From the IMG/VR virus record IMGVR_UViG_3300034954_000939, positions 1-35,036 of that record: a stretch of DNA of 35,036 bases, one strand, 5' to 3'. The stretch is from a virus. The notes under the pieces were generated by a model. The model was not told the DNA's origin. It saw only the letters and a list, made by a program, of their open reading frames with translations, and ran no database searches. Positions 30,707-35,036 of the stretch are shown piece after piece. Each line of letters begins with the position of its first letter. The first letter of the stretch is position 1. The position numbers and the translations under genes are program-made.

Positions 30707-31254
30707 AAAAGTGGATTGGATTGAGTCTTGGGACTCTCTTTGGTATTTCTCACATTGCCATGATAGGACTTCTCTCAAGGAGAGATAAATTTCCTGTGAT
30801 ATCTCCTCCTGTAGGTCCTTACACATCATATAAAGTGAGTGTGTCGGAAGAAGGATATGCTATTTCATACAAAGCAAATGATCCAAAGACAATGTATAAG
30901 ACCACTAGGATCAAAGAGAAGGGTGGTTTCTTAGGATTAGCAAATGAGAACAAGGAGATACTTGAAGAGTACACGATGGATGGTGACGTACATATACAGA
31001 AACAATATCAAACAAATGGAGGGGGAAAAGATCCAGTAGCCAGTAACAAAAGCGAAGCATGTATCAAAGCAATCGGAAGTGCAGAAGGCACAGGACGTTT
31101 GGTGGGTACATCGATTGGTGCTAGTGCTGCTCCTTCTCTTAGTAGTCTTCCCTATGTTGGTTGGGTTGCTGCTGGTTGGGTGGCGATGTTCGGTGGCGAT
31201 AAGGGTGCTGATATAGGTGGTGGTATGGCAGAGGATCTGAATAAGAATTGTTAG
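30703..31254 (+). CDS. Membrane-anchored protein with Gly-rich C-terminus, 183 aa
   Basis: A signal anchor (about residues 4-25, WIGLSLGTLFGISHIAMIGL) is followed by an extracytoplasmic-type beta domain (SYKVSVSEEGYAISYKANDP) and a Gly/Ala-rich end (about 125-175, SAEGTGRLVGTSIGASAAPS with YVGWVAAGWVAMFGGDKGAD) that could insert in membrane like a glycine-zipper. Two Cys. Coupled to the preceding membrane protein, suggesting they work together at the cell envelope. Function unknown. Confidence 0.65.
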   Translation: MKKWIGLSLGTLFGISHIAMIGLLSRRDKFPVISPPVGPYTSYKVSVSEEGYAISYKANDPKTMYKTTRIKEKGGFLGLANENKEILEEYTMDGDVHIQKQYQTNGGGKDPVASNKSEACIKAIGSAEGTGRLVGTSIGASAAPSLSSLPYVGWVAAGWVAMFGGDKGADIGGGMAEDLNKNC

Positions 31255-31304
31255 TGAGTCCACACTCTGTTAGGTAATTATCACTAGATCTGGTACTATA
31301 TAAA

Positions 31305-31493
31305 ATGTACGGGATTGAAACGATCATGCCCCAAAAACACTACTCTCTTGCTTGGTTTGACAACCAGCATTTAGAGCACCATGTATGTGTATATGCACCT
31401 GATGCATACACAGCACAAAGAAATGCAGTAGAGGATGTTCCCTATCTGAGGGAGCATCCTTACGTTGTTTATGAGGTCTTACAGGAACTATGA
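31305..31493 (+). CDS. Conserved small cyanophage protein, 62 aa
   Basis: The conserved part is MPQKHYSLAWFDNQHLEHHV, then APDAYTAQRNAVEDVPYLRE. His- and aromatic-rich, soluble. The true start may be ATG 31326 (MPQKHY...) rather than 31305. TATATAAAA just before 31305 may be a promoter remnant. It overlaps the following peptide gene by ATGA. Confidence 0.65.
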   Translation: MYGIETIMPQKHYSLAWFDNQHLEHHVCVYAPDAYTAQRNAVEDVPYLREHPYVVYEVLQEL

Positions 31494-31594
31494 AGGACTT
31501 ACCGATAACATCCACCCTCATAATACTGACAACAATAGGATCAGCATTATATTTTTTACCCCAATATGCTTGGGCACATTCTATAATGGTATAA
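31490..31594 (+). CDS. Signal-peptide-like micro-protein, 34 aa
   Basis: Starts MKDLPITSTLIILTTIGSAL and ends YFLPQYAWAHSIMV, with a hydrophobic helix and a possible signal cleavage after AWA. Its stop (31592-31594) lies inside the inverted repeat before PTOX. Joined by ATGA to the gene upstream, 14 bases before PTOX. May be exported, or a membrane helix. Confidence 0.5.
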   Translation: MKDLPITSTLIILTTIGSALYFLPQYAWAHSIMV

Positions 31595-31608
31595 GTATAA
31601 ATACTTAT
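31591..31608 (+). repeat. Perfect inverted repeat abutting the PTOX start codon
   Basis: ATAAGTAT (31591-31598), AA, ATACTTAT (31601-31608): 8 bases on each side of a 2-base centre; as RNA, 7 pairs around TAAA. It ends on the base before ATG 31609 and contains TATAAATA at its centre. Confidence 0.6.
31596..31603 (+). promoter_or_regulatory. T4-type late promoter TATAAATA before PTOX
   Basis: This is an exact match to the T4 late promoter octamer recognised by gp55. In T4 transcription starts 6 bases after the last A, here 31609, the A of the PTOX ATG. No Shine-Dalgarno is visible for PTOX. Confidence 0.55.
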
Positions 31609-32112
31609 ATGAAACAGTTCAATACTTTCGTCTTAGACACTACAATATATGTCTTGGACTTTCTCTATAGAGGTAGAGATTTTCAGAGATTCTGGGTGTT
31701 GGAAGTTATAGCTAGAGCACCTTACTTTTCTTTTATCAGTGTGTTACATTTCCGAGAAAGTCTTGGACTTCGAGGAGAAGATCATACATACTTAATGAAG
31801 GAACATTTCTATCAGGCACTCAATGAAACAGAACATTTGGAAGAGATGGAGACTCGTGGAGGCAATGAGTTTTGGATCGACAGATTCTTCGCTAAACACT
31901 TGGTTCTTCTTTATTATTGGATTATGGTTGTTTACTACCTCATTGATCCAGTAAACGCTTACGACATCAACATGAAGATTGAGATGCATGCATACGAGAC
32001 TTACACAAAGTATAGCGTGTGGCATCCAGAGGATACAAAGATAGCAGAGATTGCACAGGATGAGTTAGAACACTCTAAAGAACTACATAAAGCAATGCTA
32101 ATGAACATATGA
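31609..32112 (+). CDS. ptox: Plastoquinol terminal oxidase (PTOX / alternative oxidase family), 167 aa
   Basis: This di-iron membrane-bound oxidase passes electrons from plastoquinol to O2, giving a safety valve for photosynthetic electron flow. Iron ligands: Glu32 in VLEVIARAPYF, Glu73 and His76 in NETEHLEEME, Glu in KIEMHAYETYTKY, and Glu and His in DELEHSKEL. FHFRESLGL-type LHFRESLGLRG is also present. PTOX is a known cyanophage auxiliary gene. It has an unusual 5' end: late octamer and inverted repeat right at the ATG. Start ATG 31609 gives the family N-terminus; upstream codons are not conserved. Confidence 0.94.
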   Translation: MKQFNTFVLDTTIYVLDFLYRGRDFQRFWVLEVIARAPYFSFISVLHFRESLGLRGEDHTYLMKEHFYQALNETEHLEEMETRGGNEFWIDRFFAKHLVLLYYWIMVVYYLIDPVNAYDINMKIEMHAYETYTKYSVWHPEDTKIAEIAQDELEHSKELHKAMLMNI

Positions 32113-32264
32113 GATACCACATCTATTGGAATCATAAAATACTATTGAAAGATTTAGATGAAGAAGAGTTTAAAAATATATGGGGTAAGATGCATTGGGT
32201 ATATAATGACGAATTGAATTACGTAGAGGTAGGAGAACCAATACTAGAGGAGCATTCTTGCTGA
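32109..32264 (+). CDS. Small Trp-rich acidic protein, 51 aa
   Basis: Starts MRYHIYWNHKILLKDLDEEE, then FKNIWGKMHWVYNDELNYVE and the end EEHSC. Aromatic-rich, soluble, acidic. ATGA coupling to PTOX upstream and a one-base overlap with the next gene. No family recognised. Confidence 0.55.
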   Translation: MRYHIYWNHKILLKDLDEEEFKNIWGKMHWVYNDELNYVEVGEPILEEHSC

Positions 32265-32368
32265 TGGTGGTTTGGGGTGTCATTTGGATGCTTGCCATAC
32301 TTATAGTAATTGTCTCTTGGTACATCTACTATATACTACGCATGTCGTTTAAAGAGATGGATGAATGA
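32264..32368 (+). CDS. Small membrane peptide, 34 aa
   Basis: MVVWGVIWMLAILIVIVSWY is a membrane helix, followed by IYYILRMSFKEMDE. ATG shares a base with the previous stop; the next gene starts within its last codons. Function unknown. Confidence 0.5.
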   Translation: MVVWGVIWMLAILIVIVSWYIYYILRMSFKEMDE

Positions 32369-32573
32369 CCTAACAATATTCATATTTGGTCTAAGTTTTG
32401 CAGCAATTGTAGGTGCAACTTTCGCATTCATGTGGAGAATGACAGGTGCTGTATTAGAGGACGTAAAAAAACCACCACGAATAATACATCCTGAGATGAA
32501 GGACGTAGAAAATGGTGAAGAACTTTTAGTATTCAAGGTGAAAGATGTCGATTCCACAGATCACGATTCCTAA
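32361..32573 (+). CDS. Small membrane protein with RIIHPEM motif, 70 aa
   Basis: A membrane helix (about residues 4-26, LTIFIFGLSFAAIVGATFAF) precedes KKPPRIIHPEMKDVENGEEL and LLVFKVKD. The R-(I/L)-HPEM-x-D block followed by an EEL/LLVFK strand is typical of a small cyanophage protein family. Start at ATG 32361. It overlaps the next gene by 29 bases. Function unknown. Confidence 0.65.
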   Translation: MNDLTIFIFGLSFAAIVGATFAFMWRMTGAVLEDVKKPPRIIHPEMKDVENGEELLVFKVKDVDSTDHDS

Positions 32574-33297
32574 GTCGGGAGTTGAAGAAGTTATAATACC
32601 AAACATATGGGGTGCCGATCATACTATTTTGCACCCACAGATACCTTATGTCCCTGTGATGGTAGACATAGGTAAACCTATAGTTGATATGCCAGGTTGT
32701 GTAGAGGCACATGAACTCAATAAAACAGGTGAAGGTGGTACTAAGAATAAACAATTAGCAAAAGACGATGATACTATAACAATCTGTGATGCTGGTATGC
32801 CATCTTTTGATGCCATGGACTATACACCAGAACAACTTATAATACAAAGAGAAATACCACCTCCAAAGGTTGATCCACCACCAGATATAGATCCACCAGA
32901 GATTCCTGATACAGGTGATGTTGTGCCAAAGACTGAATGTCCTGGTCCTAATCAGTTGAGAGTTGGTGATCTCACACAGTCTGGTGATGAAAGAGTTGTT
33001 GGACATGAACTACAGGGCACCACCTGTGTGACATTGTATGAACCAACTACAGTGGTAGAGAAATTTTTACCATCTACAAATCAAGCCACGACTACAGCAG
33101 CAATAGCCATAGTGGCCACAGCATCTGCTGCAGCAACACCACTCTTGCTACGACTTATAAAACCTGCCATCAAAAAACTCACGACCACTGTCCAAAAGAA
33201 ACTTGGAAAGCATCGTGAGTTGTCTAAGTCTGAGATACAAACTAACGCTTATCGTGCTAAGAAGGGTCTCCCTCCACTAAAGGTGAAGAAAAAATGA
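32545..33297 (+). CDS. Virion structural-type protein, 250 aa
   Basis: Starts MSIPQITIPKSGVEEVIIPN, then HPQIPYVPVMVDIGKPIVDM and PGCVEAHELN, which I recognise from conserved cyanophage structural proteins. A Pro/Asp-rich stretch (about residues 106-126, IPPPKVDPPPDIDPPEIP) is followed by a beta segment with two Cys and a membrane-like helix (about 180-205, ATTTAAIAIVATASAAATP). The end is basic (KKGLPPLKVKKK). The helix near the C-terminus suggests membrane contact or insertion. Role in the virion inferred from family only. Confidence 0.7.
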   Translation: MSIPQITIPKSGVEEVIIPNIWGADHTILHPQIPYVPVMVDIGKPIVDMPGCVEAHELNKTGEGGTKNKQLAKDDDTITICDAGMPSFDAMDYTPEQLIIQREIPPPKVDPPPDIDPPEIPDTGDVVPKTECPGPNQLRVGDLTQSGDERVVGHELQGTTCVTLYEPTTVVEKFLPSTNQATTTAAIAIVATASAAATPLLLRLIKPAIKKLTTTVQKKLGKHRELSKSEIQTNAYRAKKGLPPLKVKKK

Positions 33298-33938
33298 ATC
33301 CAATAATCAATTTACTCAAGGATAAAAAATCAAATAAAAATCCATCCACTCCAATACTACCAAAAGATGTTGGGTGGATTGAAAAAAAATTGAATAAATC
33401 TGAGTTAGATTTTATTTGGTATTGTATAGAAAATAAATCAAATCATAATGATATCCAATATAAACTGGCAGGTAATATTACTGCGAGTTATGAACTTAAG
33501 GATCATAAAAATTTATTTTGGACTTCGGTTGTGAATCCGCTTATAAAAGATTTTGAAGACTATTACCTTCAAAAATCTGAAGGAAAACTAAGATTAGATA
33601 AGTTGTGGGTCAATTATCAGAAACAAACTGAGTTCAATCCCATTCATATTCACACGGGAGTTTATAGTTTTGTCATATGGTTGAAGATACCAACCCATCA
33701 CGAGCATCAAAGAAAACTCCCCATTGCAAGTCCATCAAATTCTGAAACAATATCAAATTTTCAATTTACTTACACTGATCTTCTTGGTAAGATAAGATCT
33801 TACAATTATAATATGAGTCCAGAAGCGGAGGGTACTATGTTATTGTTCCCAGCTACATTATCTCATCAAGTATATCCTTTTTATAATTGTGATGACACAA
33901 GGATAAGTGTGTCAGGAAATGTTAGTTATTGCCAATAG
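33294..33938 (+). CDS. 2OG-Fe(II) oxygenase-like protein, 214 aa
   Basis: WVNYQKQTEFNPIHIHTGVY at about residues 105-124 gives His118 and His120; LLFPATLSHQVYPF at about 183-196 gives His191, and DTRISVSGN gives Arg203, matching the metal and 2-oxoglutarate residues of this fold (HxD/H ... H ... R). Such cyanophage enzymes may hydroxylate proteins or nucleic acids; the substrate is unknown. The gene is A/T-richer than its neighbours. It ends 17 bases inside the convergent gene on the other strand. Confidence 0.78.
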   Translation: MNPIINLLKDKKSNKNPSTPILPKDVGWIEKKLNKSELDFIWYCIENKSNHNDIQYKLAGNITASYELKDHKNLFWTSVVNPLIKDFEDYYLQKSEGKLRLDKLWVNYQKQTEFNPIHIHTGVYSFVIWLKIPTHHEHQRKLPIASPSNSETISNFQFTYTDLLGKIRSYNYNMSPEAEGTMLLFPATLSHQVYPFYNCDDTRISVSGNVSYCQ

Positions 33939-34626
33939 ATATTTCTTTTAGATCACTAGCATTACCATTAGGTATGACCTTGATTTCATGCTTATGCTGA
34001 CCTACCACGCCAGGTGGATTTACTAATACAACATCAGCACAAGTCTTATAATAAGGTGACTTGGGATGGAACATAATTCCAGCCTGCATTAGTTCGCCAC
34101 AATTCTTGAGTCTTGCTATTTCAAAATCTAATCTTTTATTTGCTGTTGCTTGGTTGACATTATTGATTACTGCTTGTGCTGCTTCTTTACACTGTGCTTG
34201 AAGTGATTTGTCTAGGGGGAAAGAGAATGTTGCAGAGAATCCTAGATTTATATTTTGCGTTGCCTTCTGCCCTGTGCGAGTAGGGATATAATAGAGGATC
34301 TCACCAGGAGCATCAGGGATACCGTCATCATTATTATCAGCGTTATTATATACAGGGTCATTATACCATGGTTCATAAGGATCTGACCAATTTCCTGTTC
34401 TGGTGACATAGGGGGTAAAATTTGCGGTAGGACCTTGACATTGAACACCACCTCCGTAGGTGTTAGTAATATAAGGACCTTGTAAAACTTGAATTGCCTG
34501 GTTGGTTACGGAGCCAGAAGAGTTGGCAACAGGGTTTGCTGTTGCAGATACACCACCTACGTCTGTTGCCATAACAGGAGTTATGTTACCAAAACTTACC
34601 GCTATTGCGAGAAGATACTTGTTGAT
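33922..34626 (-). CDS. Secreted conserved cyanophage protein, start codon not found
   Basis: The reading frame INKYLLAIAVSFGNITPVMA is a signal peptide, followed by ATANPVANSSGSVTNQAIQV, LQGPYITNTYGGGVQCQG and later KRLDFEIARLKNCGEL with several Cys. I recognise this as a conserved, probably virion or envelope protein of cyanophages. Position 34626 is the ATC (Ile) codon where homologues would have MNK; no ATG, GTG or TTG fits. ATG 34572 lies after the signal peptide. So the start is non-standard, mutated, or reached by frameshift. It runs opposite to all genes upstream of it. Confidence 0.7.
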   Translation of the reverse strand: MNKYLLAIAVSFGNITPVMATDVGGVSATANPVANSSGSVTNQAIQVLQGPYITNTYGGGVQCQGPTANFTPYVTRTGNWSDPYEPWYNDPVYNNADNNDDGIPDAPGEILYYIPTRTGQKATQNINLGFSATFSFPLDKSLQAQCKEAAQAVINNVNQATANKRLDFEIARLKNCGELMQAGIMFHPKSPYYKTCADVVLVNPPGVVGQHKHEIKVIPNGNASDLKEISIGNN

Positions 34627-35036
34627 GTGGTGACCGATTGTATGGTTTGTTCTCTTTGTATTATGGTATGAGTCTGAAGACCTGGAGCTACGTAGTGTTC
34701 TGTGAATTGGAAGGGTGCTCCTTGTTGAGTCACTGTCCAATTTGGTTTGTTGTCCACATCTAGTCCTGTCCATGATGAAGTTACTCCGTTCAATGTATTT
34801 GATTGAGCTGAACCCACGTCTGGTGTCATGCTCGTACCATCGTGTTGGACGTTTGTCCCACTGACCGAGTATGTCCAGCCAGTCGAGTAGTCCATTGAAT
34901 TAATGGTTTCTGAAATCGTGCTAGTCGTTTCCGTTGTTGAGGTCATCGAGCCCTGGGTGAAATTCGGAACCACAGGCACAGCCACCGCATTCGGTGCACT
35001 GACAAGGGCAACTACACCCACAACTATCGCACGATA
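34602..35036 (-). CDS. Secreted Thr/Ser-rich conserved cyanophage protein (5' end outside window)
   Basis: The frame is open to the window edge: YRAIVVGVVALVSAPNAVAV, a signal-peptide core, then PVVPNFTQGSMTSTTETTST and a beta-rich, Thr/Ser/Gln-rich domain with SMDYSTGWTYSVSGTNV and QQGAPFQFTEHYVAPGL. This family is usually next to the one downstream, as here. A GTG at 35021 is inside the signal peptide, so the true start lies beyond the window. Probably a surface or virion protein; function unknown. Its last 25 bases overlap the possible start of the next gene. Confidence 0.75.
   Translation of the reverse strand, partial: YRAIVVGVVALVSAPNAVAVPVVPNFTQGSMTSTTETTSTISETINSMDYSTGWTYSVSGTNVQHDGTSMTPDVGSAQSNTLNGVTSSWTGLDVDNKPNWTVTQQGAPFQFTEHYVAPGLQTHTIIQREQTIQSVTTSTSIFSQ

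Noticed and set aside
31255-31304. Terminator in the gap after the Gly-rich membrane protein
   Set aside because: Only a 4-bp stem (GAGT/ACTC) without a T-run; nothing convincing.
31792-32025. 77-codon - strand frame opposite PTOX
   Set aside because: Fully inside PTOX, without start signals; sequence is that of a complement of conserved iron-binding helices.
33930-33960. Bidirectional terminator between the convergent genes
   Set aside because: The stops overlap and no hairpin with flanking T/A runs is visible.
1-35036. tRNA genes, CRISPR arrays, insertion sequences, psbA/psbD
   Set aside because: Looked for by eye and none found; nearly all sequence is covered by coding regions.

Overview
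This 35 kb window is a piece of the genome of a T4-like cyanophage (a myovirus of marine Synechococcus or Prochlorococcus). The T4 replication core is present: gp45 clamp, gp44 and gp62 clamp loader, RegA, gp43 polymerase, UvsX, gp41 helicase, gp61 primase, and NrdA and NrdB. It is interleaved with typical cyanophage auxiliary genes: two or three high-light-inducible proteins, SpeD, Hsp20, MazG and a plastoquinol terminal oxidase (PTOX). No host gene, tRNA, CRISPR array or insertion sequence was seen. Nearly all genes lie on the + strand and most overlap by 1 to 30 bases through ATGA or TAATG junctions, so translational coupling is probably the rule.

Layout. 1-933: micro-ORFs (hli genes and small membrane or secreted peptides). 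965-7845: replication operon (gp45, unknown, speD, DUF4385-like, gp44, small proteins, sugar-nucleotide epimerase, Dam-like methylase, small proteins, gp62, regA). 7846-13842: the one clear gap with a strong Shine-Dalgarno site, then hsp20, a nucleotidyltransferase-like gene, a radical SAM protein, gp43 and a cytidylyltransferase-like gene. 13845-16606: uvsX, gp41, mazG. 16633-22844: proteins of unknown role, including three Lys/Gly-rich module proteins and one Ig-like, probably virion-associated protein. 22850-28235: small genes, gp61, nrdA, nrdB. 28219-33938: SGNH-like protein, PD-(D/E)XK-like nuclease, many small membrane proteins, PTOX, a structural-type protein and a 2OG-Fe(II) oxygenase-like gene. 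33922-35036: two secreted-type proteins on the - strand, the only reverse-strand genes.

How they work together. gp43, gp44/62, gp45, gp41, gp61 and UvsX would form the replisome and recombination machinery. NrdAB, MazG and perhaps SpeD supply or tune nucleotides and polyamines. Hli and PTOX would protect or re-route host photosynthetic electron flow during infection. In T4, gp45 also activates late transcription. A TATAAATA-like late-promoter octamer occurs at seven of the rare places here where adjacent genes do not overlap tightly.

Most notable signals: (1) a consensus -1 slippery heptamer directly before a stop codon at 19217-19226, joining two reading frames; (2) a hairpin at 16611-16631 that buries a Shine-Dalgarno site next to a late-promoter-like octamer, arranged like the known T4 early/late translation switch; (3) late-promoter-like octamers placed so that the mRNAs of PTOX and of the nucleotidyltransferase would start at the A of ATG; (4) an 839-residue mosaic protein of small Cys/Lys-rich modules. 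All calls rest on reading motifs by eye; no searches were run.
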